DNA from: Bacteroidia bacterium
GTDB taxonomy: Bacteria > Bacteroidota > Bacteroidia > JADZBD01
NCBI GenBank assembly: GCA_020852255.1
Contig: JADZBD010000007.1
Span: 62,001 to 126,000, forward strand
DNA: 64,000 nucleotides
Direction of reading: 5' to 3'
Below are positions 34,253 to 42,753 of this stretch, one piece after another. Numbering within the stretch: the stretch's first letter is position 1; every line of letters starts with the position of its first letter. The notes beneath the pieces are model-generated. The model was given only the letters and a program-made list of their open reading frames with translations. It ran no database searches and had not been told where the DNA came from. Made by a program: the position numbers and the translations under genes.

Positions 34253-34651
34253 ATGAAAAAAGTTATTTTCCTTGTTTGTATACTCTTCACAGGTACAGCG
34301 TTATTTTCTCAAAACAACGAAGTAGTACCTGCACCACAGACAAACACCACGGATGCAGATCCGCTGTCTTTTCATTACGGTAAAATGATGGCATTCGCCA
34401 AACACCTTAAGAACGATGTGAAGCAACTTCACAAAGGCGGCGACCGTATTTATTTTTTCAATGATGGGAAGTACACTGAAATATGGAACGGTGTAGAGTG
34501 TTCCGGCACCTGGTCCTATAACCCTGCCAAGAAAAAAATCACGACAGTTTGCGGAAGTACGACCCGTGAGTGGGAAGTAAAATCTTCAGATGCAACGAAG
34601 CTGGACCTTTTCAGAACAGGAGAAACGCTGACACTCACTCCCAAGGGGTGA
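34253..34651 (+). CDS. Small exported lipocalin-like protein, function unknown
   Basis: A 132-residue protein with a signal peptide, MKKVIFLVCILFTGTALFSQ. The mature part has a beta-rich core with FNDGKYTEIWNGVECSGTWSY and ATKLDLFRTGETLTL, as in small lipocalin-like repeats; two cysteines could form a disulfide. No lipobox and no sorting domain. It follows the PorP gene by 70 bases. The 70-base gap holds an 8-bp palindrome GACCGGTC at 34225-34232, of unknown meaning. Confidence 0.6.
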   Translation: MKKVIFLVCILFTGTALFSQNNEVVPAPQTNTTDADPLSFHYGKMMAFAKHLKNDVKQLHKGGDRIYFFNDGKYTEIWNGVECSGTWSYNPAKKKITTVCGSTTREWEVKSSDATKLDLFRTGETLTLTPKG

Positions 34652-34671
34652 TACCGGTTTCTGCTTGTTTT

Positions 34672-34705
34672 TCCTTCCCAGGCTTAAAAGGCCGGGAGAT
34701 TTTTT
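34672..34705 (+). terminator. Hairpin plus T-run just before the ceramidase-like gene
   Basis: CCCAGGC and GCCGGG form an imperfect stem with a bulged A, followed by AGA and six T ending at 34705. The next base begins the ATG at 34706, so it could end the upstream transcript or act as an attenuator. Modest stem. Confidence 0.4.
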
Positions 34706-35434
34706 ATGAGTAAATACGGCCGAGTTTTGCTTATTCTTGCCCTGGTTATCACTGCCGGACTGGTGGTGTATGGTCCCATTCCGCAAGACACTTCCTACCA
34801 CCAGTTCGCGGATACAAGAACATATTTTGGAATTCCTAATTTTTGGGATGTGATCAGCAATGCCGTGATCTTTCTGGCAGGTGTTTACGCTTTGTTTTGC
34901 TGGAAAAAAATGACAGGCCTGAGCAATGCCATGAAATGGGTCCTGATTGCCGGCATGTTGCTTACCGGACTAGGATCAGCGTATTATCATCATACTCCCG
35001 GTAACGCAACACTTGTTTGGGATCGCCTGCCAATGACCCTGGTGTTTATGTCTTTTTTCTCTCTCATGGTTTTCAGCCTGCTTTCAGAGAAGCTGGGACG
35101 GATGCTTTTTTTTATTCTTGTACCGGTGGGGATTCTGAGTGTTATTTACTGGTATTTATCGGAAGTGCAGGGTCATGGAGATTTGCGCCCGTATGTGCTT
35201 GTGCAGTTTTTTCCGATGATCTCTCTTCCGCTTATTCTTTACTGGTCAAAACCAGGGCGACCGGTTGTTTTGGGCGTCAGCTGGATACTGATCTGCTATC
35301 TACTGGCAAAGGTTACAGAACATTTCGATAAGGAAATTTTCAGTCTTTTGAAATTATGGAGCGGTCATACGCTGAAACATATCCTAAGCGGTGTCAGTTT
35401 GTACTATATGGTGAGATTATCACACAGATTATAA
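34706..35434 (+). CDS. Alkaline ceramidase-like (CREST family) membrane hydrolase
   Basis: A 242-residue protein with about seven transmembrane helices. The CREST metal-hydrolase pattern is complete: Ser and His in GSAYYHHTPG, Asp in TLVWDRLPM, and the HxxxH pair in SGHTLKHIL at the last helices. The family includes alkaline ceramidases and progestin-receptor-like amide hydrolases; a bacterial member would be expected to hydrolyse amide-linked lipids such as ceramides or sulfonolipids. The window also holds an SPT-like enzyme (15303-16553) that could make such lipids. Substrate unproven. Its stop overlaps the convergent DUF2752 gene in TTATAA. Confidence 0.8.
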   Translation: MSKYGRVLLILALVITAGLVVYGPIPQDTSYHQFADTRTYFGIPNFWDVISNAVIFLAGVYALFCWKKMTGLSNAMKWVLIAGMLLTGLGSAYYHHTPGNATLVWDRLPMTLVFMSFFSLMVFSLLSEKLGRMLFFILVPVGILSVIYWYLSEVQGHGDLRPYVLVQFFPMISLPLILYWSKPGRPVVLGVSWILICYLLAKVTEHFDKEIFSLLKLWSGHTLKHILSGVSLYYMVRLSHRL

Positions 35435-35767
35435 AGACCCGGACTTCTTCCCCTGTTTGATTATACGCATCACTAATTTTCTGAAAATGTTGGCGTAAAG
35501 CAGCGCCAGTACCGGGATCAAAAAGATACTTAGCCTGTTGAAATCCATTGCCTCGGAGAATTCGAAATGCAGCAAATGCTGTGTCGCACGCGTCATCCCG
35601 CATCCGGGGCACTCTCTGTCGAATAGAAGCACCGAGGGACATACGGACTCGCCATAATCAAAATAATCTGCGGGAGACAGCATCAGCCACACCGGCAATG
35701 CAATCATCCCGCAGAGAATGAACAGGATACCCGTCCTTCGTAAACTAAGCCCTGTCGTTGACAACAA
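35429..35767 (-). CDS. DUF2752 membrane protein
   Basis: A 112-residue protein with the DUF2752 signature CPGCGMTRATQHLLHFEF and two or three hydrophobic helices (ILFILCGMIALPVWLML and LSIFLIPVLALLYANIF). The CPGC motif could bind metal or form a disulfide; the function of the family is not known. The frame lacks an early ATG: it begins with TTG codons at 35767 and overlaps the upstream YqaE-domain gene by 23 bases, so its start may be TTG or lie further inside. In the phylum DUF2752 genes often sit next to YqaE-domain genes, as here. Confidence 0.8.
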   Translation of the reverse strand: MLSTTGLSLRRTGILFILCGMIALPVWLMLSPADYFDYGESVCPSVLLFDRECPGCGMTRATQHLLHFEFSEAMDFNRLSIFLIPVLALLYANIFRKLVMRIIKQGKKSGSL

Positions 35768-36302
35768 TGATAGCGTGAATGATACCGCCGATACAGGTCA
35801 GACACAACAGCAGATTGATCACCACCGGCTTCACTTCCCAGTCGGTCACAAGTCCCACGGCCAGCCAGGGTATCAGGATAGCAAGAACGATCAACAATCC
35901 CTTGTCAGGTCCGCTGCTGTTTTTTTTGCCGGATTTCCTTTCCTGCTTGCTTTCCACCTTGGTACTTCTGACCAGTGTGTTGTTATCCGATGATTCGGTG
36001 GTGGTAGAAGTAACACCGGATTTATTTACTACCGGTTTTTTGGGAGTGATGGTGTTTGCATCCGGCGGTGCGGCATACACCGGAGTGGACAGGGTTACAA
36101 CTTGCTCCACCTTATCAACGGACGGCGTGGTAGTTTTCAGCGGTTGAATCTTCTCGGGGCCGGTTTGTGCCGTTTGAGCAACTGTCTTGTGCTTAAAATC
36201 AACGTGATAGCCGCTCATATACTGACGTTTTTCAAACGTACATGCTGTTACTGCAATGGCAACAACGAGGAGCGGAAGAAAATTTCTTGATAAGATTTTC
36301 AT
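35745..36302 (-). CDS. Lipoprotein-like protein with C-terminal YqaE/Pmp3 domain
   Basis: 185 residues. N-terminal signal MKILSRNFLPLLVVAIAVTAC with a lipobox-like VTAC, then a polar linker rich in Thr, Pro and Lys (about 35-125), then a Pmp3/YqaE domain: GLLIVLAILIPWLAVGLVTDWEV and the second helix through CLTCIGGIIHAIIVVN. Pmp3 proteins are two-helix inner-membrane stress peptides. The combination of lipobox and two helices suggests an inner-membrane protein lipidated in the periplasm, or that the cysteine is part of a plain signal-anchor. Function unknown. Confidence 0.8.
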   Translation of the reverse strand: MKILSRNFLPLLVVAIAVTACTFEKRQYMSGYHVDFKHKTVAQTAQTGPEKIQPLKTTTPSVDKVEQVVTLSTPVYAAPPDANTITPKKPVVNKSGVTSTTTESSDNNTLVRSTKVESKQERKSGKKNSSGPDKGLLIVLAILIPWLAVGLVTDWEVKPVVINLLLCLTCIGGIIHAIIVVNDRA

Positions 36303-36401
36303 GTGGAGGGGTTTTAGATTTTGTTCAATGATAGGAATTATTCTATGTTAAACAAAATGATGGCCGACAGGATTTAGCTGTTTTTTTTGAAGAAAAAGCA
36401 T

Positions 36402-37817
36402 CTATTGGTTGTATTCGTAGGCTCCGCAATCAGGTGGACCATCGGTGATCCTTGAGTTCCCCTTCAGGTCGAGATTCAACTCGCCGGGAAAAAAAGTGCT
36501 TATAACATTCATGTCGCCTTTGTTGATAGCGGAGGATAGCGGCCTTAATTTATAATCTCCGTTCAGGCTGTCCAGAAATGCCGGATCCTGGTTTACGACC
36601 GGAGAAATAAAGTAAGGGCCGGTCACTGGCAACTCTGTTTTTAATACGCAGTAATGAAATTTGTAACGGTAGTTGACGGAGGTGTTCGTGCTTTGATCCA
36701 GCTCAATCTCGTTGGCCAGGTCACCATAGATGATGCAATTGTAGAAATTGCAGGAATCCAGCGGGCGGGTGATGATATTCTGGTCGGATGATTCATAATA
36801 ATTATTAATGATCAGAGCCGGTGTCTGACGGTTGTCCAGGTTCCAGTAGTTTGCAAATGTGCAATGATAAAAGGAGTAGTCACCTCCGATCGCAAGAGCG
36901 GCTGCATATTGACCGCAGTTTCCAAATGTGCAGTTGTATGCACGAACCTTTGAACCTACGCCGTAAAGCGCGGCCGCAGCGTGATTTTTCAGAATGGAAT
37001 TTTTTAGCAATAGGGTGGGATTGACCGAATAATTCATGGTATCAGACCGGATTCCTATATACGCATTCTTGATCACGGCACCGTCTACTATATTGTCTCT
37101 ACTGCCGTTCAGCAACCAGATTCCAAACCACTGATCAGCGACTTCCGCATAAAAGGGTTCCAGGCGGTCTCCCTGAAAAACGGCCGGATTCGATCGTGTT
37201 CCGTTTACGATGAGTGTTCCCTGGACCAGCAGGGCAGAACCCTTATGAAAGTGGATCCTGCAACCGGCATTGATCGTTAAGGAGCATAAGGAATCTACCA
37301 GAATGGAATTATAGATCAGATAGGGTTTGTCGTTATTCCATGTCTGATTGCATAGCACCTGGCCGTTAAAATAATGCGCATCCTGCCCCCATGCCTCCAA
37401 AACTACCTGCTGGATGTTTCCGTTGGTCTCAAAGAGTAGTTTATCGGTGATGATCAGCGGGGAATTTTGACTGTTCGGATCAACGGTTACTTCCACAAAT
37501 ACCCAAAGGCTGTCTTTGGCGGGTATCTCCACATCATTTACCACAGGTCCGGGAAACCCGTCAATATTGAATCGGAAATCGGATGCCTGGCCTGATTCCA
37601 GCCATATCCTGCTGATGTTCATTGGCTGTTCATGGCGGTTATACACCAGAAACGATCGGGTGGTGGAACCTATGCTGGTAAACACAGTATCGTAAAGAAT
37701 AGAATCCGTACTCATTTCCAGCTTTGCCGCCGCGTCGGTTAGCAGCTGATCCTTCCGGCAGGAGCTGGATGCTGCCAGGAGCAGAAGAAGGGCGGGGAAG
37801 GTCAGGTTACGGAACAT
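36402..37817 (-). CDS. Lipoprotein with right-handed beta-helix
   Basis: 471 residues. Signal peptide MFRNLTFPALLLLLAASSSC with lipobox ASSC. The first third carries a beta-sandwich (DSILYDTVFTSIGSTTRSF, typical start of Bacteroidota choice-of-anchor-like families), followed by regularly spaced IKNAYIGIRSDT, LKNSILKNHAAAALYG, and NCTFGNCGQYAAALAIGG turns of a pectate-lyase-like beta-helix, ending DLKGNSRITDGPPDCGAYEY. Such folds bind or cut polysaccharides; no catalytic site is recognisable, so binding or scaffolding is as likely. A -7 box TATCTTTA lies seven bases before the ATG. Confidence 0.82.
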   Translation of the reverse strand: MFRNLTFPALLLLLAASSSCRKDQLLTDAAAKLEMSTDSILYDTVFTSIGSTTRSFLVYNRHEQPMNISRIWLESGQASDFRFNIDGFPGPVVNDVEIPAKDSLWVFVEVTVDPNSQNSPLIITDKLLFETNGNIQQVVLEAWGQDAHYFNGQVLCNQTWNNDKPYLIYNSILVDSLCSLTINAGCRIHFHKGSALLVQGTLIVNGTRSNPAVFQGDRLEPFYAEVADQWFGIWLLNGSRDNIVDGAVIKNAYIGIRSDTMNYSVNPTLLLKNSILKNHAAAALYGVGSKVRAYNCTFGNCGQYAAALAIGGDYSFYHCTFANYWNLDNRQTPALIINNYYESSDQNIITRPLDSCNFYNCIIYGDLANEIELDQSTNTSVNYRYKFHYCVLKTELPVTGPYFISPVVNQDPAFLDSLNGDYKLRPLSSAINKGDMNVISTFFPGELNLDLKGNSRITDGPPDCGAYEYNQ

Positions 37818-37824
37818 GAATTTT

Positions 37825-37832
37825 TAAAGATA
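37825..37832 (-). promoter_or_regulatory. Candidate -7 box TATCTTTA for the beta-helix lipoprotein
   Basis: One mismatch (last base) to TAnnTTTG, seven bases before the ATG at 37817. Confidence 0.4.
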
Positions 37833-37868
37833 CTAAGAACGGGAAAACCTCCGGTTTATTGGATTTTG

Positions 37869-37876
37869 TAATTTAA
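37869..37876 (+). promoter_or_regulatory. Candidate -7 box TAATTTAA for the gene at 37881
   Basis: Two mismatches in the TTTG part, but placed four bases before the ATG, like several stronger boxes. Confidence 0.3.
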
Positions 37877-37880
37877 CAGG

Positions 37881-39248
37881 ATGGATCGTAAAAGCGGCAT
37901 ATTCTTCGTTTCCGTGCTGATCGTGTCGTGCTGGTTTACTGACCGGTGGATCACGAATGCCAATACCACCAGCAGGGCGCTTACCGTCCTGAGCGTGGTG
38001 GAGTCCGGAACTTTCTGCATTGACCGCTACCATGAAAAAACCAAGGATAAAAGCTTCGTTAACGGGCATTATTACAGCGATAAAGCCCCTCTTCCGGCAC
38101 TCCTGACTATTCCATTTTTCGCCGTGATGAAGTGGACCGGGCTGGTTACAGATCATAATGGATCCTTTTTTGGCCCCGAGGTATATTATCTGGGGAATTT
38201 TATCTGCGGCTCGCTTCCGTTTGCGCTGATACTGCTGGGCGGACTCCGATATATGAAACGAAAGAAAACGAAACTTTCAAGAGGTATTGTTCTCCTAATG
38301 CTTTCTTTTTTTGGATCTTTTATCTTTATAATGGCTGGTACTTTCTTTGCCCACATGCTCTCTGCGCTCTTTATTCTCCATGCGTGGCTGGACATGGAAG
38401 AGGACCAATATGTTCGGGCAGGTGCATTTACCGGTGCCGCTTTTCTCTGCGAGTATACACTGCTGCTTTTTATCCCGGTCTGGCTTGTGCACCTCTATCT
38501 GAAGAAGAAATCATGGCGAATTACCGCACGTTTTTTATTGGGTAGTCTCCCGCCATTACTTTTTCTCATGTTTTATAATTACATTTTTACCGGCTCTCCG
38601 TTCGAGATGCTTTATAAATACCATACCTTCCAGGAGCTTCACCAGGATTACGGCTTTGCATTGCCCTCCCTGGATTCTTTATGGGGACTCAGTTTCAGCC
38701 CCTACCGCGGTTTGTTTTTTTACGCTCCTGTGCTGATCATTTTTCTTGCCGCGGGTTTGTCAGCCCTGCGCCGGGGGAATATATTACAACGCCTGAGAGC
38801 AGAGTACGTAGTGCCGGCTTCTCTAATTTTCTTTCTATTTATTGCCGGTTATTTTGGATGGCATGGCGGATGGACCTATGGACCCAGGCTCCTTTTTCCC
38901 ATTGCTGTTCTTCTGATGGTCAGGGCCCTTCCGCTCCTGTCTCAAAGGACCTGGTTTCCCTGGGCGGCCTCTTTCTCTTTCGCTGGAATCCTGATGAGCC
39001 TTATGGCGAAGATGACTCATGCTTATTCCCTTCCAACGGAGGAAAGAAACCCCGTGGTGCAGATTCTCTGGCCCGCAGTGAAGCAAGGGGCATGGAACGG
39101 CAATGATGTATTAAGTATGATCACGGGGCAGCCTTCAGGAACAACGGGACTCGTATATTTGCTCCTGCTTGGGTTGCTCGCTGCCGGGATGTACCTCTGG
39201 TATTCCGGTACAGAAAATGAATCAGCGGCAGAGGACCCCGGTTTGTAA
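37881..39248 (+). CDS. Polytopic membrane protein, glycosyltransferase 39-like
   Basis: A 455-residue protein with about eleven transmembrane helices. It opens with a helix, then an extracytoplasmic loop DRYHEKTKDKSFVNGHYYSDKAPL, the pattern of GT39/Dol-P-sugar transferase relatives, where acidic residues and a YxDKAP motif line the active site. Later it has an AGYFGWHGGWTYGPRLLFP segment, also seen in that group. Such enzymes move sugars from a polyprenyl carrier on the periplasmic side. Donor and acceptor unknown. It is followed 34 bases later by an acyltransferase gene. Confidence 0.62.
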   Translation: MDRKSGIFFVSVLIVSCWFTDRWITNANTTSRALTVLSVVESGTFCIDRYHEKTKDKSFVNGHYYSDKAPLPALLTIPFFAVMKWTGLVTDHNGSFFGPEVYYLGNFICGSLPFALILLGGLRYMKRKKTKLSRGIVLLMLSFFGSFIFIMAGTFFAHMLSALFILHAWLDMEEDQYVRAGAFTGAAFLCEYTLLLFIPVWLVHLYLKKKSWRITARFLLGSLPPLLFLMFYNYIFTGSPFEMLYKYHTFQELHQDYGFALPSLDSLWGLSFSPYRGLFFYAPVLIIFLAAGLSALRRGNILQRLRAEYVVPASLIFFLFIAGYFGWHGGWTYGPRLLFPIAVLLMVRALPLLSQRTWFPWAASFSFAGILMSLMAKMTHAYSLPTEERNPVVQILWPAVKQGAWNGNDVLSMITGQPSGTTGLVYLLLLGLLAAGMYLWYSGTENESAAEDPGL

Positions 39249-39282
39249 AAGCAAAAAGGTATATCAGATACAAGACGGAAAT

Positions 39283-40644
39283 ATGCTCTATTATGTTCTG
39301 AAAATTCTTTATCAGCTTTTTTACAGAACCTATTACAAAGTTGAAATACGGTATGAGGCTGAAATTGCTACCGGAGTTCCTGTTGTTCTGGCGCCTAATC
39401 ATGTGAATGCGTTTATTGATCCGACCATTATTGCAACATGGATTAGAAGAAAGGTGAGGTTTTTCGCACGGGGAGATGTTTTCCGAACCTCAGCCTTCGG
39501 GAGATGGGCGCTGGAAAGCATGAACATTTCTCCTATTTATAGAATTCAGGAGGGATACGCGGACCTGAAGAAAAATGATGCCACCTTTGAAGAAAGTAAG
39601 CAACGTCTTCTGCGCGGCGAAGCATTATTGATTTTTCCTGAAGCAGTTTGTGAGCAGGTGCCGAAGGTGAGAAAGCTCAAGAAAGGATTGGCCCGCATTG
39701 TGTTTGGAGTTTATGAAGAATCTGCACTACGCAGGAATGTGCTGATCTATCCGGTGGGATTGAATTACTGGGAACCTGCCCGTTTTGGAAGTAAATTGCT
39801 CATAGTGGTCGGGAACCCCCTGAGCCTGGAAGATTATACCGCACGGTATAAGGAGAATAAGGCGGACACCCTTCGCCAGTTCACTGCAGATCTTGAAAAG
39901 GCGATGAAGGCCATTACTATATGTGTGGAAGAGGAAACACTCTATCCCGTTTATCAGCGATTGATCAGCAGGGTTTCGGGGCATCCGGTGAATAAGGGAA
40001 AGTGGGAGAGAGGTATGTATGGAGAATACCGTGGGTTAATGGAATTTTCCGGAGCGCTGAATCACGGATTTGTATCGGATCCGGAAATGGTGAGTGCGCT
40101 TGCGGAAGAAACAAGGGAAATGGCGGAGGGCTTGAATAAAGGAAATATTAACCGGCACTGGATGTCCGGAAGCCATCAGGAAAATCCTTCCGTTTCGCAT
40201 CTGTTGTTCTGTTCCCTGTTGCTGGTTTTGTCTCTTCCGTTCTTTCTGTTCGGATGGTTTTCGGGTGGGATGGTATTCGATTTCGCCTATCGGAGAGCAA
40301 AGAAGAAGGTACGCAAGATAGAATTCCACGCTTCGGTACATGCCATGATGGGCATGCTCTTTTGGTTTGCTTATTATGCCATTGGTATCACATTGATCGC
40401 AGTCTTAGCCCCACATTATATCTGGTCACTGCTGTATGTTGTGGCGGCTCCAATCTCCCTCCTGACGATGGCACCCTTCCTGAATGCCTGGAGAAGTATC
40501 TCCAGCGCTTGGAAGTTGCGCCGTTTGCTCCGGAGTAAGCACGCCGAAGCTGAACGCATCCGGGGTCTGCGAGAGAAGATAACAGGTCGCATTGCCTCAC
40601 TCATTAATGCATACAGGAACGTGCAGATACCGGGCCGGAACTGA
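39283..40644 (+). CDS. PlsC-like 1-acyl-glycerol-3-phosphate acyltransferase family protein
   Basis: 453 residues. The acyltransferase domain holds APNHVNAFIDPTIIA, with His and Asp five residues apart as in the Bacteroidota subgroup, ALLIFPEAVCEQ (the usual FPEG position reads FPEA) and VLIYPVGLNYW. Two hydrophobic hairpins occupy the C-terminal third (about 325-415), then a basic tail. It likely acylates lysophospholipid or another lipid at the inner membrane. The ATG at 39283 was chosen; the longer frame from 39169 lies inside the upstream gene. Its stop abuts that of the VOC gene in TGATCA. Confidence 0.83.
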   Translation: MLYYVLKILYQLFYRTYYKVEIRYEAEIATGVPVVLAPNHVNAFIDPTIIATWIRRKVRFFARGDVFRTSAFGRWALESMNISPIYRIQEGYADLKKNDATFEESKQRLLRGEALLIFPEAVCEQVPKVRKLKKGLARIVFGVYEESALRRNVLIYPVGLNYWEPARFGSKLLIVVGNPLSLEDYTARYKENKADTLRQFTADLEKAMKAITICVEEETLYPVYQRLISRVSGHPVNKGKWERGMYGEYRGLMEFSGALNHGFVSDPEMVSALAEETREMAEGLNKGNINRHWMSGSHQENPSVSHLLFCSLLLVLSLPFFLFGWFSGGMVFDFAYRRAKKKVRKIEFHASVHAMMGMLFWFAYYAIGITLIAVLAPHYIWSLLYVVAAPISLLTMAPFLNAWRSISSAWKLRRLLRSKHAEAERIRGLREKITGRIASLINAYRNVQIPGRN

Positions 40645-41721
40645 TCAGTCCTTCACCCGGCTAAACGAAAGCGTTTTAAGCATCCAGTCCGGTAGTGGTT
40701 TTGTGCGGTCACGTTTGCGCAGGTCCAGATTCCAGCCAAGTGCTTTTAGTATGGGGAGCTTCTTGGTTTCCACAAACTCAATAAGAGTTCCGTCGGGATC
40801 TTCGATGTAACTGAAATGCCCCGCGGTAGATCCCATCTCGAAGCCTGCACCGCTGTCCACAGTAAATGGTGAGCCCATTTGCTCGCATTTTCGCCGAAGT
40901 GCTTCCATGTTGGCTATGTCAAAGCTCAGATGAATAATGCCCTGGTCGCCCCACCAGCGATTCTCGTAAATCTTACGGGGCTCACGATCCAACACCCGGA
41001 TCAGCTCAATCGTGCTGCTTCCCAGTAAGCGGGAAAATGCTCCTTCCCGTGGTTTGCTGTGCCCGATCAGTACCCTTCTAAATTTATTTGTTCCGCCTGG
41101 TAAAGCTGCCAGATCCGCGAATACTCCGGTGGTATCATAGATCACCTTATCGTATCCCAGAATTTCTGAATAAAAACGCATAGATTTTTCCATGTCGCTA
41201 ACACCGATAATGGAACCGCAGGTGCCTCCTGTCAGCTTCCGTTTGCGGCTGAACCAGTCGGCAGAACCGGTTATCTCAAAAATAGTTCCCCATGGATCCC
41301 GGATATGAAATCGCGGCTGACCTGCAGGATCATTCGAAGGGCTGTCCATCACCTCCGCATTTCCCCCGGCCAGTGACCGGTGGAAGCCATGCACATCCAT
41401 GCATTTTATTTTAACGAGATTGAAACCCAAATCCCCCATCCGGACTTCAAAAGAAGGCGGAACCGGTTTGCGGCTGATATACTGCCAGATTTCAAAGCCT
41501 CCGCCGCCATTGATGTTGATCGCAAGGATGGCGTGTCGGCGGTGAGGCTTTCCTCCGGTATAGGGAAGCATGAGCTTGGCCTCGGCGGATTCATTGATCA
41601 CCGGTATATCCGCTCCGAAAAGTTTGCGGTAGAAAGCGAAAGCAGCCGGGGTATCGGGAACACCGAGTCCGATCTGTTGTATGCCTGCAATCAGATAGCG
41701 GTCATTGGATTCAGAAGTCAA
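40645..41721 (-). CDS. Two-domain VOC (glyoxalase/extradiol-like) protein
   Basis: About 358 residues with two vicinal-oxygen-chelate modules: the first starts IAGIQQIGLGVPDTPAAFAFY and ends DPWGTIFEITG, the second starts IIGVSDMEKSMRFYSEIL and ends YIEDPDGTLIEFVE. The pair is the layout of glyoxalase- or dioxygenase-type enzymes, but the substrate is unknown. No ATG begins the frame downstream of the SDR stop. A TTG at 41721 overlaps that stop by 11 bases and precedes the conserved part directly; the extra 51 codons further upstream overlap the SDR gene and look unrelated. Coupling to the SDR gene is likely. Confidence 0.78.
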   Translation of the reverse strand: MTSESNDRYLIAGIQQIGLGVPDTPAAFAFYRKLFGADIPVINESAEAKLMLPYTGGKPHRRHAILAININGGGGFEIWQYISRKPVPPSFEVRMGDLGFNLVKIKCMDVHGFHRSLAGGNAEVMDSPSNDPAGQPRFHIRDPWGTIFEITGSADWFSRKRKLTGGTCGSIIGVSDMEKSMRFYSEILGYDKVIYDTTGVFADLAALPGGTNKFRRVLIGHSKPREGAFSRLLGSSTIELIRVLDREPRKIYENRWWGDQGIIHLSFDIANMEALRRKCEQMGSPFTVDSGAGFEMGSTAGHFSYIEDPDGTLIEFVETKKLPILKALGWNLDLRKRDRTKPLPDWMLKTLSFSRVKD

Positions 41722-42520
41722 AGCCTTTGGGTTTTTGTTTGAAAATAAGTTTTTGAAACAATGCGGGGAAGAACCGCTTGATCCATACCGCGCGAAGTTC
41801 CGATCCGCCGATGAATATTTCATCTCTCCTGCACCGGATGCCGCGAATGATCTGATGGGCGCATGCTTCTGCACTCATCCCCTTCACATGTTCTTCCTCC
41901 ATTACATTGCCTGATTTTCCTGTAGCGGTAAGTGCATGCTGGGAAATGGCGGTTCGGATCCGGCCGGGGCAAACCAGCATAACATGAATATGCCGGCTTT
42001 TCAGTTCCAGCCGCAGCGATTCAAAATAGCCGTGCAAGGCATGCTTGGATGCTGAGTAACTGGAGCGGAGGAAAAACCCGAACTTGCCGGCGATGCTGCT
42101 GATTACCACAATCTGCCCTGATTTGTTTTGTATCATATGGGGCAGCACCGCACGTGTAAGTGACACCGTTCCGAAATAATTCACTTCCATAATCTGTCGT
42201 TCTACCTGCGGATCGGTCTCCGCCGCCTTGCTGCGCTGACTGATCCCGCCGTTATTGATCAGCACATCCACGCGTCCGAATTTTGCAATCACTTCCGAAA
42301 CATGGTTCCCGAAGGAGGCAATATCGTCCAGTGAAAATGAACAGATCATCGATCGGTCGTCTCCTAATCCTGCGGCCATCCTGATTTTTTCAAGTTCCTT
42401 CTCCTGCCGTGCCGATAATATTACTTTCGCGCCTGCTGCCGCCAGTTCATGTACCAGTGCAGCGCCAATACCTGACGAGGCCCCCGTAACCCAAACCACC
42501 TTTCCTGATAATTCTTGCAT
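41711..42520 (-). CDS. Classical short-chain dehydrogenase/reductase
   Basis: 269 residues. NADP-binding VWVTGASSGIGAALVHEL, the structural NNGG, catalytic serine in VVISSIAGKFG and the Tyr-Lys pair in SYSASKHAL, so it should be an active oxidoreductase. C-terminal region WIKRFFPALFQKLIFK is typical of membrane-associated DHRS7/SDR34-like members. Substrate unknown. First gene of a two-gene unit with the VOC protein; a TATATTTA box lies five bases before the ATG. Confidence 0.88.
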   Translation of the reverse strand: MQELSGKVVWVTGASSGIGAALVHELAAAGAKVILSARQEKELEKIRMAAGLGDDRSMICSFSLDDIASFGNHVSEVIAKFGRVDVLINNGGISQRSKAAETDPQVERQIMEVNYFGTVSLTRAVLPHMIQNKSGQIVVISSIAGKFGFFLRSSYSASKHALHGYFESLRLELKSRHIHVMLVCPGRIRTAISQHALTATGKSGNVMEEEHVKGMSAEACAHQIIRGIRCRRDEIFIGGSELRAVWIKRFFPALFQKLIFKQKPKGFDF

Positions 42521-42525
42521 GCGGG

Positions 42526-42533
42526 TAAATATA
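42526..42533 (-). promoter_or_regulatory. Candidate -7 box TATATTTA for the SDR-VOC unit
   Basis: One mismatch to TAnnTTTG on the minus strand, five bases before the ATG at 42520. The rest of the 233-base gap to the L31 gene holds only the divergent L31 promoter; I saw no RNA gene or repeat there. Confidence 0.4.
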
Positions 42534-42722
42534 ACGGAAAACCTAAAAGGTACTGAGTGCCTCAGGCTTTGCGGTATTTACTTACGAAACTCGCTCCCAC
42601 CTGCTGTAGTACCGGGCCGGAAGGGGGGCTTTTGACGTGCGACAAACAGGATAATCAACTGAAATACAGTATCATAGAATATTTATTTTTAGCTTGTGCC
42701 ATTGAATTGTCCGGAAAATGAT

Positions 42723-42730
42723 TATCTTCG
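42723..42730 (+). promoter_or_regulatory. L31 promoter, -7 box TATCTTCG with upstream TTG
   Basis: TAnnTTCG; a TTG at 42702-42704 lies 18 bases upstream. Start follows 23 bases downstream. Confidence 0.6.
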
Positions 42731-42753
42731 CGTCCCTTAAAACACTGAATGTC

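Noticed and set aside
42521-42753. Possible RNA gene or riboswitch in the largest gap but one
   Set aside because: No tRNA-like fold, T-loop or riboswitch core seen; the gap is explained by two divergent promoters.
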